Part shown: one piece after another, positions 11,437 through 26,632 of the stretch
How the letters are laid out: each line of letters begins with the position of its first letter
Position numbering within the stretch: the stretch's first letter is position 1
Source: Gossypium raimondii
Lineage: Eukaryota; Streptophyta; Magnoliopsida; Malvales; Malvaceae
Assembly (NCBI RefSeq): GCF_025698545.1
Contig: NC_068566.1
Coordinates: 38,915,192-38,979,191 of the forward strand
Direction: 5' to 3'
DNA length: 64,000 nucleotides
The notes under the pieces: generated by a model
What the model saw: only the letters and a program-made list of their open reading frames with translations
Databases searched by the model: none
What the model was told of the DNA's origin: nothing
Translations under genes and position numbers: made by a program

Positions 11437-11750
11437 AGATCCTTCATGTTTGATTTCAAGGTGCGCCCGAGATAGCCCACCTTTGGGGGAACATTTGGGT
11501 CCAAATCGTCAGAAGCCCAATGCCCATTGACAGTAGAATCGGTTTTAGAAAAATTTAGGGATAAGGAATAGACGGTATTGGTGGGCCCTGTTTTAAAAAA
11601 TAAGAAAACCATCATTCTTTGCACTTCAATCCCACCTTCGAAGAACAATTGGAATCGGTGGTGAATTTAAATTCAAATTTTTTAGATTCCAAACGACACT
11701 CAATAGTAACTTTCAAAGAGAATTTAGAGCCTAATTCGAACCCACAATAG

Positions 11751-14545
11751 GTGAATAAAAGAGGAAGTGGGCGTAATGGAAGATCTTTAAATAAAATGAT
11801 TCGTGGATGTAGGGAACGTTTTAAACTTGTTGGAAATTCACAAGTCTCTCTCTCAGAAGCCATGAATTCTATGGCAAAGCTTATCGGTGAGCAAGTTGAA
11901 ATTCTTTCTGATAAGACTGACGTCAAAGACGGGGGTGAATATAATAAAGAGCATAGGCCAGATTTGGTTAGCCTATTAGAAATGAGGGTTAGTGGAGAAA
12001 AAGCAGATTCAATTATCGCAAGGCTTAGTTTTCAGTTTTCTCATCGAGTAGAGGTTATTGGGTTTTTTGGAGGTATCTGGATTGGATGGAAAGAGTCAGT
12101 TTTTGTGGAGGCACTTAAAAATCATTCCCAATTTGTTTTAGTGAAAGTTTCTGATAACTACTCCAAGCAGCACTTCCTGGTCGCCTTTGTTTATGGTAGC
12201 CCTAATACAGAGATATCTTTGGGAGGCTTTACGAAGAACTATTCCAATTGATTGGACTCCATGGATGGCGATAGGTGACTTTAACGCCATTATTTCCTCT
12301 AATGAAAAGAGAGGCAGACGGATTTTAGGGAAAAGCTATCCTTTTTTTGGTGAGTTTATGGATGCAGGCCAATTGCAAGACTTGGAATTTCGAGGTTCAT
12401 AGTTCACTTGGCAAAGAGGGGGGATTATGTAGTGTTTAAACAGGGCCATCTGCAATAATGTTTGGTACTCTAAGTATCCAAATTCTATGGTCGCTCATTG
12501 ACCGCTACTCAAATCTGATCATAGGCCTTTAAAATTGTCTCTGATGTCTGATCACTATGCCCTCAAAGGACGTCCATTCAGATTCTTAGAAAGTTGGACT
12601 GTGCACCTAGGTTTTTTGGATTTTGTTAAGGAAAATTAGAGAGTCTCTAGTAATATGTCGATGGTGCATTCTGAGTTTACAGAACAGGTTAAAAGGTGGA
12701 ATAAAGATGTGTATGGTCATATTTTTACTCGTAAGAAGCTTCTGACTAGGAAGCTTAAAAGCATTAAGATCGAGCGGGATAGAAGGGAATCTTCTTATCT
12801 TAATCAGGTTGAGATGGAAGTGGGAGAGGAATTGGAAAATGTATTACACCATGAGGAGGTTCTTTGGCGTCAGAAGGCACAATGTGATTGGTTGGTTTTA
12901 GGGGACCGAAATACAAAATTTTTCCACACGTGTACGCTAAGGAGGAAGAAACAAAATAAAATTACCGCCTTAAAAAATGATTTGGGTGATTGGATTATGG
13001 ATAAGGATCAACTGAAGACTGAAGCGGTTAATTTTTATAATACTTTATATGGTGAGCACCCTAGCCCGATGAGAGGTCTACCTCCTAATTCTTTTCCTCG
13101 CCTCAATGATGAGGATTTTAATCTCCTTAATAGACCAGTCTCTGATGAGGAAATCAAAGATGTTCTTTTTGACATGACACCTCTGAAGGCTACAAGAAGT
13201 GATGGATTTCATGCCTTATTATATCAGAGTCAGTGGGATTATGTAAGTGCCTCCGTTTGTAGATGGGTTAAGGGTGTCTTTGATGGCAAAAGCATTGATT
13301 CGGAATTGAATAACTCATTTATCGTGCTTATCCCTAAAATTTAAAATTCGAAGGGCTTCGCTCACTTTCGACCTATTAGTTTATGTCCCGTCCTTTACAA
13401 ACTGGTTATGAAGGTCATTGCAAATCGGTTTAAGGTGGTTTTTTCGAGAATTATAGCTCTTGAACAGACAGGTTTTGTAGTAGACGGAACATCACGGATA
13501 ACATCATCACACAAGAGGTTATACACTCTATGATGAGCACGCAGAGGAACAGGAGATGGATGGCCATAAAAATTGATCTAGAGAAAGCTTATGATCGGGT
13601 ACGATGGGATTTCATCGACTCATCACTTCAAGCTACGTGTATTCCTAATTTTATTCGTAATGTTATTATGTCTGCAATTTCTAGCTCTACTATGCACATT
13701 TTGTGGAATGAGATTCCAACTCCTAAATTTCGTCCAGTTAGGGGCATTCGCCAAGGATGTCATTTATCTCCTTATTTGTTTATCTTGTGCATGGAATGGT
13801 TGGGCCATAGAATCCGTGTTGCTATTGATGCTGGTAACTGGTCCCCTATTCGATTGACTCGTAATGGTCCACCACATCTTTTTTTCGCGGATGACTTGAT
13901 TCTTTTTGGCCAAGCTGAGGAACATCAAACTCGGGTAATAAAAGACATTCTCGATGAATTCTGTGGTTACTCAGGCAGAGGATTAATATGAGGAAGACAA
14001 ATATTTTTTTCTCTAGAGGGGTTGATGGCAGTGTAGGGAGGAGTATCAATAGATTTTTTGGTTTCCAGGAGGTGAGTAACTTGGGAACGTATCTGGGTGT
14101 GCCCTTTTTCCATGAGAAGGTTACCAACAATACATTACACTTCGTGGTTGATAAGGTGCGTAGTAAATTGTCTAGCTGGGATGCAAGACAACTCTCTTTA
14201 GCAGGAAGGGTGAACTTAGCTCAATCGGTTCTGCTTTCAATTCCAAGTTATTTTATGCAGACGATGATGGTCCCCAAAGGCCTATGCGAAGAGATTGAAC
14301 ACATTGTATGGAAATTTGTTTGGGGATCTTCTAGTGGCAGTGCAAAGATGACCTTGGTAAGTTGGGATTCGGTGTGTCAACTGAAAACTCATGGTGGTCT
14401 AGGCCTAAGGTATTTGAAAGATCACGACACCTCTTTTATGATGAAGGTTGGTTTCAATGTTAAATCAAATGGTGATGCCCTTTGGGTTTGGGTTCTTCGG
14501 TCGAAGTACGGGGTTTTTAGTGGATTGCCTGAGAATTTAGCATGA
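11751..14545 (+). pseudogene. LINE 1 ORF2, endonuclease and reverse transcriptase, broken
   Basis: The remnants run in order. An AP-endonuclease-like part (11930-12540) has AIGDFNAI near 12275 and SDHRPL near 12520, the usual catalytic signatures. The linker follows (12655-13344, ending in FIVLIPKI). The palm region (13530-13991) has IDLEKAYDRVRWDFI and the catalytic FADDLILF near 13885. The thumb or connection region follows (13988-14545, TYLGVPFFHEK, SLAGRVNLAQSVL). At least four frameshifts or stops (near 12230, 12400, 13343, 13510) separate these blocks, so no active enzyme is possible. Confidence 0.9.
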
Positions 14546-14960
14546 GGAAGCTGCTCTTTTTTTTATGGAGATCCATTTCTAAGGTATGACACCTTATTCG
14601 CAAAAACCTTTTATGGTCTGTTAGAGATGGAAATAGTATTCAATGTTGGTGTGACCCTTGGATTCCAAACTGTGGTCCTTTATTTGTACAAATTCCATCT
14701 CTTTCTAACCTTAATATGGATTGTCCTCTTAGTAGTATGGTTGCAGGTAATGGATCATGAAATTTGTACCTTTTCAGATTGTGGGTCTCTAAAGAGATTA
14801 TTGACAAAATTGCAAGTGTTCCACCATTGCACCCCTTTTTGGGTCCTGATAAAAATAGCTTGGGGAGCTACTTCGACTAGTTCCTTTTCTCTTAGGGTTT
14901 AGGAAAAGCACTTATGGGAAGGTTTGAGAATGTACATCGAATTCGAAAGATCAAATTTAG
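14546..14960 (+). pseudogene. Degenerate 3' part of LINE 1 ORF2
   Basis: After the stop near 14543 the frames still give LINE-like words (WSVRDGNSIQCWCDPWIP) typical of the segment before zf-RVT. The zf-RVT itself is not recognisable, so the copy appears truncated or replaced near 14930. Confidence 0.6.
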
Positions 14961-15595
14961 ATCAAATTTGAGAGATACCTGGGAAATTTAAGTACTAGAA
15001 TTTTGGTTAAAACTTAATAATAAAAAATTTTAAATTCATTTTTACAAAACATATTTTCAAAAAAAAATTCATCTAAAGGCGCCAACTTTTAAAAATCTGA
15101 GAAATAGATGAAATAAAATTTGACAAAGCATATTTTCTTAATAAAAGAAATTATGTAATTTGTATCCTCAAAATCAGCATCAATATCAAAACGTACAAGA
15201 TTAAGTTGCACCTTTGACTATGACTAATAATATTTAACATACAAAGTGGGTAGTATGTAAGGAGACACTTCTTAATAAAACATATAAGCATTTTAACATT
15301 AAAAAAACTAATAAATTTTCAAATTAATATTTCGTTGTGTTTTAAAATGACGCATGAATCATTTCTTTTGTTCCTATATATGGTTATAACATTACCCATA
15401 TCCAAATTATCTCGTTGTAATCATCGACAAAAGAAAGAGATCTATGGTCTGAAAAAATAAACTTTAGGCTGAAGTTAAGACAATTCATCCAAGAAAAATC
15501 CAGTGTACACCTATGATACAACTGAAAGGACTCGAGAAACAATGGATTCTATGATTTGCCACAGAATCTGAACCCAAAGATATTACAAAAATGCA
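14961..15595. other. AT-rich spacer and probable 3' UTR of STEEP1-like gene
   Basis: No coding region is seen. The part next to 15596 would be transcribed as the minus-strand 3' UTR. No polyadenylation site was assigned. Confidence 0.35.
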
Positions 15596-18827
<3,232 letters not shown>

Positions 18828-18894
18828 CTAAGGTATTGCGTTATTGAGGTTTGGTTAGGAAAACGGGTAACTAAGGTATTTCGAATTTAAATTA

Positions 18895-19615
18895 AGTTCT
18901 GTTCGTTTCATTTAAAAACAATTTTTGAAAACTATATTAATTTTATACATTTGCATAATGTTACTTAAAATAATTTTTATTGTTTCACAAATTTTAAAAT
19001 CATTTTCTAAACACAACATACAAAATATTATCTCTTTTTATAATAAAATAATGTTTCATAATATTTAATATCATATATTTAAAAACTTAATAATAAACAA
19101 TGCCTAATTAAAACTTAATTTAAATACAAAATACTAAATCTAACTTAAACAAATAATATATTTATATAATTAAAATATTCATATTTTAAACTATAAATTT
19201 TTTAAATAAAAACATTTATTATTAAATATTTATAAATTGTAATATATTTATTATTAAAATATTAATATAAATATTTTTCAATAATATATTAAGAAATTAG
19301 TTATTAATTTATTAATTTATATTATTAAATATACAAAATTTAAATATATATATATATATGTTTAATAATATTCAACATTATAATATTTGATATTAATATT
19401 TTAATACTTTTAAATATTTTAAAATTAAATTAAAATTTATTTTAATATAATAATATTATGTTTGATTCAAGTTAATTTTTATATAAAATATAAGTATTCA
19501 TAAAGGAATTCTTCTCGAAAAATACCTTATGCTTTTCAAAAGGGCAAAGTCAATTTACATGAAAATTAGTTTATTTTTCATTAACCAAGTTGTTTTTCAT
19601 GAAACAAACATAGGA
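18895..19615. mobile_element. AT-rich miniature inverted-repeat element
   Basis: Imperfect inverted ends match. The left is TTCGTTTCATTTAAAAACAA (from 18902). The right is the reverse complement of TTTGTTTCATGAAAAACAA (around 19592-19609). The interior is very AT-rich with no coding. Ends of this kind resemble hAT-type miniature elements. The class is a guess and no TSD was fixed. Confidence 0.5.
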
Positions 19616-20084
19616 AATATAGAAAATATTTTCCTAAGTCATTTTTTAAAACAAATGCACCCTATTTTAATTTGAATCATAAAAATAAGGTTTTGTAATT
19701 TTTAGTGTTTAATTCTCACCATGTGAATTTAAAAACATTAAGTTTAAATTTTTTTAATTTTGTTATATTAACTAAATTAACTTATCGATCACTCAGTCCA
19801 AAACTTATTATTCAAGTGTATATATAAGAGTGTTTTTTTCGCTATTTTACCCAAATAGCCCAAAAATATTTTATTTACAAAAATAACCTGAGTTTAAAAA
19901 TAATAACGAAAATAACTCGAAATGAGCAGTAAAATCGGGTTGTGGCTCATCAATGGCGGAACCAACTCGTATTTTGGACCCATGATTGCCTAATAATTGT
20001 GTCGGACTAAAAAATTAATTTTTTGGTTACGGCTTCATCAATGGCCTAACCAATGTATTTTTTAAGATTGTATAATCTTGATAT

Positions 20085-20600
20085 CTGAAGAAGAAAAAAT
20101 TAAAAAATTTTGGGTCTTTGGTTCATCAATGGCGGCACCCTATACACACAAAAAATTTCGATTTTTGGTCCATCAATGGCGGTGCAGTACGAGAAAAAGT
20201 AAAAAAAAAAATTGGTGGTGGCTTGGCAATGGCCGGCACCACCTTTTAAAAAAAATTTACTTTTTTTGTTTCAGATAAGATATCAGTATACAAAAAAAGT
20301 AAAAAAAAATTGGTGGTGGCCTGGCAATGGCCGGCACCACCTTTTAAAAAAATTACTTTTTTCGTGTTAGATAAGATATCAGTATACAAAAAAAGTAAAA
20401 AAAATTACTTTTTTCGTGTCAGATAAGCTATCGATATCTGAAAAAGTAAAAAAATTACTTTTTCATGTCGATAAGCTATCGATATCTGAAAAAGTAAAAA
20501 AATTTGGGTGGTGGCCTGGCAATGGCCGGCACATTGCCAGGCCCCACCTTTTTAAAAAGAATTATTTTTTTTACTTTTTTCGTGTCAGATAAGCTATCAG
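20085..20600 (+). repeat. Tandem hairpin units in left MULE arm
   Basis: Repeats contain GCAATGGCCGGCACC flanked by AAAAAAATT and ACTTTTTTCGTGTCAGATAAG. Copies near 20225, 20325 and 20520 are intact and others are shortened. The units are inverted relative to those in the right arm. Confidence 0.75.
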
Positions 20601-20614
20601 TACTTCTATACTCG

Positions 20615-22897
20615 AAAAGTCTCCAAGTCACGCGAATACAATTCTGCGTTCATTGTTTGTGCCCTTCGACTATTTACCGCCATGGCCTTTTGGACGACCT
20701 CTACTACACGTGCCCGGCCTCGATCTGCTTAGCTTGTTTCAACCCAATCTTAGGCATCAATGTCGCCAACCTATAGAATGTTACCGAGAATACAACAGAA
20801 ATCGGGAGATGGCGTGTGCGCCTCAATACAGAGTTCACCGCCTCCACGAGGTTAGTCGTCATCTGCCCATACCGATACCCTTCATCGTAACTCTGAGTCC
20901 ATTGCCAGTTTTCCATACTCCCCAACCATGTCCGGAGATTTGTTGGTAAAGATGACATCTGAGATTCAAGTGTTGCGAACCTCAGTCTGAATCTTCTCGG
21001 TTCTAACTCATAGGCTGCATATTTAATTTGACTCCACCAAATTAAAAACAAAAAAATATTTGAAAAGTAATTTTTGAAATAAATACAAACAAATATTTTT
21101 ACTCATGTTCACGAGCTCTTTTTTCCAATCTTTATTCTTGTAATCTTTATGAAAGTTTGCCGCGATGTGCCGGATGCAATAAACTGACATCCACGGAACC
21201 CCCAATCGCCTTATCGCAGCAAGTAATCCTTTCGATCTATCTGATATAAGGCAAAAATATTTGTCTTCTCTAACAACGTGCCTCCTCAGATTTGTGAGGA
21301 AAAATTCCCAAGACTCGAAGCACTCAAGCTCCACAATGGCAAAAGCGATCGGAAGTACATTTCGATTGTCGTCTTGTGCAACAGCAATCAAGAGGATTTG
21401 CGTGTATTTGCCATACAACCACGTCCCATCCACCTGCACCATTTGCTTGCAATAAGGGAAGGCCCTAACACACGGTTCGAACGTCCAAAACTGTCGGTGA
21501 AAAACTCGTTTCCCCGGTTGTATCTCCCCATCAGGGCTTTTATACGGCAGTGTTTGCAAATCAGTCACTGTACCGGGCACATACACATGCATTCCAGCTA
21601 TCCACCCTTGAAGTTCATTGTATGACACATCCCAGTCACCATACAACTCTCACATCGCCATTTGCTTTGCCCACCAAGCCTTTCGGTACGACACTTTGTA
21701 CTTGAATTGAGCTTGCATATCCGCAATAAGGACCGACACTTGAATGGTGGGTGACTCTTTCACCAAAGGGATGATGCAGTTGCATATAGTTTTTGCATCT
21801 AACTTTCTATGGTCTTGCGACATACGAGCGGACGTGCATGTGTGTGGACCTTCTAGTTTCCTTATCATCCACATCTGTGTCCGCTGCATTAACGAGGCTC
21901 GGACACGCCATTTACAACCACTTGATGCTTTCCAACATTCTCCTGCGTACAAAGACTGCGTCGACTTCGTTACTTTATAATCCACACCTAACTTCAAGCT
22001 AAGTTGTTTGATAGCATGTAAACAGTCTTTTTTGTTATCAAATTGTTGCCCTACAAACAACTCTTCTTCATCAAATTCATTGTCAACTAAGTGAGTCGGC
22101 ACAATATTTGGGAATTTCGGGAACTCACGTGCAAGAGCCGCATCAGGATCCACGTTGCTCATGAAGGTTCCTGGATTATTTCTTATAACTATACCAGGGC
22201 CCGTGTTTCCAGATGAATGGGGGTTCGCATTTTCACCCTCTATCGGCCCTTCCTCGTCTATGTCTTCAGGGATATCATCCAAATCAGGGTCACTAAATTT
22301 ATCGTTGGGATCACGGTGGGACTGGTCATCATTATCGGACCCTTCATCACAATCTTCTATGGTGGCCAACACCTCTAGATGGATCTCTAGACAATGACTC
22401 GAGTATGGGGTGTTATACGAACACCCACCAGTGTTTGGATTTTCAGGAGTTGGCGCTAACCGTACAAAACCTGACTAATCCTCCCAAGAGACGTTAAGAT
22501 CAAAATCAATTCCGGAGCGCTGGCTTGCTGGAATTACCATTTGAATAGGATCCGGTTCAACTATCTCCGCGAACAACTCAATTGGACTGGGATTTTTTAT
22601 TCCAAAAGGGCAATAAATTGCTATCATTGTACCTAAATCATCATCATCTTCAAGCTCTATTTCTGAGAACTTTAGCAGATCAGTTGAAACCGGAAATCTG
22701 TAAAACAGTCTTGACATTTGCTTTCCGCAACGGCTTGCTATCTTTGTACTGATTTTTCGTTTGAAATTCGATAGCGAAATCTGTTTGTTGAATCTCATTC
22801 TTATTTTTTTCCGGCTTTGAAATACACATCCTTCTTCATTTGTATTTATCATTTCACCATCGAAATGAACATAAACAAACAATAGTTGAGAACTCAT
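20615..22897 (-). pseudogene. MULE transposase, broken and lacking its C-terminal zinc finger
   Basis: ATG 22895-22897 starts a PB1-like N-terminal domain (LLFVYVHFDGEM). A TAG at 22475-22477 interrupts it, but the frame continues into an acidic stretch, then a MuDR-type DNA-binding domain (KDCLHAIKQLSLKLG; WRVRASLMQ). A TGA at 21650-21652 interrupts before the catalytic core. The core keeps the DDE-type residues: D in MVQVDGTWLYGKY, D in LISDRSKGLLAAI, and E in TNLVEAVNSVL. An intron (21015-21102) lies inside the core. After EAGHV the frame shifts by one base, continues to DLETFR, and then runs into the TIR, so the SWIM/CCHC zinc finger is missing. It is not functional. Confidence 0.85.
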
Positions 22898-22989
22898 TTT
22901 TTTTAAAAAAAACTGCTTTTTTCTAAACAGAGGGAAAAAAACTTTTCAAACTAGACAAAATGGAAGATTAAATACCCTATATATTTTTA

Positions 22990-23450
22990 AAAAGGTGGTG
23001 CCGGCCATTGGCAGGCCACCACTAAATTTTTTTTAACTTTTTTCGTATACTGATAGCTTATCTGACACGAAAAAAGTAAATTTTTTTAAAAAGGTGGTGC
23101 AGGCCATTGCCAGGCCACCACAAAAAAATAATTTTTTTTACTTTTTTCGTATACTGATACCTTATCTGACACGAAAAAAGTAATTTTTTTAAAAAAAAAG
23201 GTGGTGCTGGCCATTGCCAGGCCACCACCAAAAAAAATAATTTTTTTTTACTTTTTTCGTATACTGATATCTTATCTGACACGAAAAAATTAAAAAATTT
23301 TTTAAAGGTGGTGCCGGCCATTTCCAGGTCACCACCAAAATTTTTTTTTTACTTTTTTCGTATACTGGTATCTTATCTGACACGAAAAAAGTAATTTTTT
23401 TTAAAAAGGTGGTGCCGGCCATTGCCAGGTCACCACCAATTTTTTTTTTC
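22990..23450 (+). repeat. Five tandem hairpin units in right MULE arm
   Basis: GGTGGTGC recurs at 22994, 23093, 23200, 23307 and 23408 (99-107-base spacing). Each unit has GCCGGCCATTGCCAGGCC or a variant, then a T-rich run and TACTTTTTTCGTATACTGAT. The core can fold on itself because GGCC and CCACC/GGTGG flank it. Confidence 0.8.
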
Positions 23451-23835
23451 TTTTACTCACTGGTACCGCCATTGATGATTTAAAACTCAATTTTTTTTTT
23501 TGTATGGGGGATGCCGACCATTGATGAAAGCAAAGACCCAAATTTTTTATTCTTTTCTTCTTCGTATATCAGTATTATACAATCTTAAAAAAATTACACT
23601 GGTTCCGCCATTGACATGCCAGGACCAAAAAAATTAATTTTTTTTAGTCTGACACAATTATTAGGCAATCATGGGTCCAAAATACGAGTTGGTTCCGGCC
23701 ATTGACAGGCAACAACCCGATTTTACTGTTCATTTCAGGTTATTTTCGTTATTGTTTTTAAACCTGAGTTATTTTTGTAAATAAAATATTTTTTTGGGAT
23801 ATTTGGATAAAATGGCCGTATTTTTCCATTTGAGT

Positions 23836-24022
23836 GATAACATTAACAAGTGGTTTAATGGAATGGAATAAATAAGGAATGTAATACTTATAAGTAAGAA
23901 TAGAATGTAATAATGGAATATAAAAATAATAGATATTACATTGTTTAGTTGAATGGAATAAACAAGTAATACTATTAGCTTGTATGGCTGGCTAAGTTGA
24001 TGGTAAGGAATAGATAAAGAAA
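23836..24022. other. Short spacer with GTTTAGTTGAATGGAATA motif
   Basis: The sequence is related to the subterminal repeats at 28600-28740 (TGTTTGGTTGAATGGAATAG). It may be part of the same element family, or an older copy. Confidence 0.4.
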
Positions 24023-24322
24023 GAGCATGTTTGGTTGGGTGTATTGGATTAGCCAATACACCCCTAATCTGTGGCCCCACTAATTACCCTGTTTGGTTGA
24101 TTGTATTGCCCTAATACGGGCCTATTACGCAGCGCACCGATTCCCCATTTTTCCTTATGCAGCGCCGATTTGTAATCCCTTCCAAAAGAAAGGATTACCT
24201 AATCGGTCCTCTTTTACCCTCCAACCCGTTGCAGCATCTTCTTCTTTTTTTCATTTTTCTTCCCATTTTCCTTCCAACCTTCTCCCTCCTTTTCATGCTT
24301 CTATCCTGACCAACCCTTTAAC

Positions 24323-24331
24323 AAACCCTAA
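24323..24331 (+). promoter_or_regulatory. Telo-box of ribosomal protein promoter
   Basis: AAACCCTAA lies 66 bases upstream of the ATG at 24397, in a pyrimidine-rich leader region. Telo-boxes of this form are typical of plant ribosomal protein promoters. This shows that the eL38 part came with its own promoter region. Confidence 0.7.
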
Positions 24332-24396
24332 CAACCTTCAACAAGGCCTTCAATTACGAATCGTATGAGGTAACAGAGTAACAGAGAGTAGTAGCA

Positions 24397-26632
24397 ATGG
24401 TTCCTAAGTACGCTTTTCCCTTCTTCTATTCCTTTGATTTCAATTAAATTTCTTTATATATACCATGAATTTAATGATCTTTTCTTGAAATATTGTTTCT
24501 TTATTTTTGTTTTTTGGGGAAAAATGGATTTGCCTTTCATTTCATTCCATTTCGGCCTGAAATCTGAAAATATGATTAATTTTTTGGTTTTTTAGGTTAT
24601 ATTTACATGTAATTTCAATGTTAACCAGTTTTGTGTTTAAATTTCGTCTTTGAAATGTTACACTTTCAATCGATCAACTGTACATAGGATTTGATTGATG
24701 AAGCTAATAGTTGTGAATTAACGAAAGAGAAAGGTTTTAATGCCTGCTGTAATTTGATTGATTGGAACACTATATGGTGTTTAAGGCAATCGATTATTTT
24801 CATTGTTAAAATATACCTCTGTTTGTCTGTTTTAGCTCATTGGATAGTAGCTCTATAAATAATTATTTTTGTTTTGTCGGCTATGTTGCTGCTGATGAAT
24901 GTTGGATATGGGTTCGAGTTTTCTCATTTAAGTTTTACATAAATTTGGAGGTAATGTTAATTGGACTCAGGTGTTTTTGTAAGATATGTGTATGTATACT
25001 TCATAAGTGTGTTCTTTTATGTATTTGGGAATCTTTGGAATATATTAATGTCATATCCATGCCCAAGAATCTGTTGAACATTGCTTGAAATACAAGTTTC
25101 TGATACGGTTATTTTTGGAAAAATGAAGAGTACGAGAGCACCTTACAAGTTGGAAATGGGAAATTAACTGTGTTTGAAGATGGGAAAAAGTTGATAATTT
25201 TGCCCGTGTTTTTGCTGCATCATTTAATGATATTTTCAGTCTAAAACATCTGAATATGTTTAAGAATGTGTGTGCGCTGTTCTCAGATCTTGAGTTGTAA
25301 TTTGTGTTTTTACTTGCTCTGTGTGTTGCTGATTTGCTTATTTGCAAATAGTCGTCCTAATGCAATGTTATGTCTTTTCTTTTGGATTTGGCTTATGTTT
25401 GAATGAATTGCACATATTTTTACTACATGTTACAACATTTTAATTCTAGAATATCTGATTATGATATCATTTGTTAAGAATGTGTATATTCTTTTAGTTT
25501 CAATCTGTATTTTCCTTGTTCATTGAGTTGCTTATTTACTTATTATGATCCTTATTTTGCGATTTTGGCTCTCACCGGCCTCTGTACTATAATTGATTTA
25601 TGCCTTAACTATTATTTGACTTCCTGGGTTAAATGAATGTTTTCTGGGTTATGGTTTACAGCCTAAGCAGATTCATGAGATCAAGGACTTCCTTCTGACT
25701 GCCAGAAGGAAAGATGCATGCTCTGTAAAGATCAAGAAGAGCAAAGATTTTGTCAAGTTCAAGGCCCGCTGCTCCAAGTACTTGTACACACTTTGCGTGT
25801 CGGATGCTGAGAAGGCTGACAAGTTGAAGAAGTCCCTTCCTCGAGGTACATCTATATAAATGATACAATAATCATTTTTCTTGTTTCGGTTCAACTAGCA
25901 TCCTTATTTCAAATCAACAAATATATTATATAGAATTGTAGGTCCATAACAGGAACAAACCATTATTCTCGTTGCTGCTGTACTAACAGAATTACAATCT
26001 GTCTTACTGTTCTTTCTTACCATGTAAATTACATCTCAAAGTTTCTTGGTCTTTGCTATGATGGTGGAGCCTTGTTTTTCTTATTTTGTTTCAACCAGCA
26101 TCCTTTTTTGAAATTGAGAAACATGCTATAGAATCATAAACCCATAGCAGAAATGAATCATTGTTTCCCACTGTTATCATACTGGTATCAGTACAATCAA
26201 CCCTTATCATTATACTTATTGGATGTTATTACAACTTACTGCACTAATTCTGAATAGATGTGTATTCTAATTTCAGTGAGATGAAGTGAGTCTTGACATG
26301 TATCCAAATGTTTCTATTTATGTATTCAAATGTTCAAACAGAAATATACACAAATGGATAAAATTCTTGGGCCATGTAGTAGAAGATTCTTTTAGAGTTG
26401 GGTCATACATAATGTCATCAAATTTTCACTGCATGGGAACCTATGTGCTAAAATTGGCCTTACCATATTTGCAGGAGCAAAACGTCTAGTTCCTGTGGGT
26501 CTTGGAGATGATGATCAATGCATTGAAGATGACTTTACTGCCTGGTAAAAAGAACATCACCTCTGTTCGAATAAAAAGCTTTTTCATTCTTTTACATTTA
26601 CCCTTTATTGAACCATGTTGCTCTTCTAGACG
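24397..26632 (+). CDS. Chimeric eL38 / P450-reductase reading frame, 85 residues if spliced
   Basis: Exon 1 is only the ATG (24397-24399) before a GT donor. Exon 2 (25662-25845) gives [19 protein letters not shown] through KKSLPRG, which is ribosomal protein eL38 (usual length 69). The last few residues are missing and there are changes such as a Cys after DA. Exon 2 ends in phase 1. The next recognisable exon (26475-26544) also starts in that phase and encodes [14 protein letters not shown] through DDFTA of NADPH-cytochrome P450 reductase. Joining it to exon 4 creates TGA (bases 26543-26544 plus 26630), so the frame ends at 85 residues. Retaining the intron gives W then TAA. Whether the product is stable or used is unknown. 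Confidence 0.6.

Larger units (their letters stand above)
8400..14960 (+). mobile_element. LINE 1 (non-LTR retrotransposon), decayed, split by Pack-MULE
   Basis: The order DUF4283-type ORF1, endonuclease, then reverse transcriptase is that of plant L1-like LINEs. The copy has many stops and frameshifts. It is interrupted at 9622-11155 by a MULE. The 3' zf-RVT region is poorly preserved and no poly(A) tail or TSD was found, so both ends are approximate. Confidence 0.85.
19830..23827 (-). mobile_element. Mutator-like element with long, repeat-filled TIRs
   Basis: The left arm (19830-20600) and right arm (22980-23827) are inverted copies. They share blocks such as CGTATTTTGGACCCATGATT (left) and its reverse complement (right), and both hold tandem units. 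Between the arms lies a minus-strand MULE transposase relic. A possible imperfect 9-base TSD is ATAAGAGTG and ATTTGAGTG (7 of 9). The damage to the transposase makes the copy non-autonomous. Confidence 0.8.

Noticed and set aside
21278..21625. 115-codon plus-strand frame
   Set aside because: It is antisense to the MULE catalytic core.
24400..24420. Reading through the first donor as M-V-P-K
   Set aside because: The frame ends soon, and only splicing after ATG gives the eL38 start [10 protein letters not shown].
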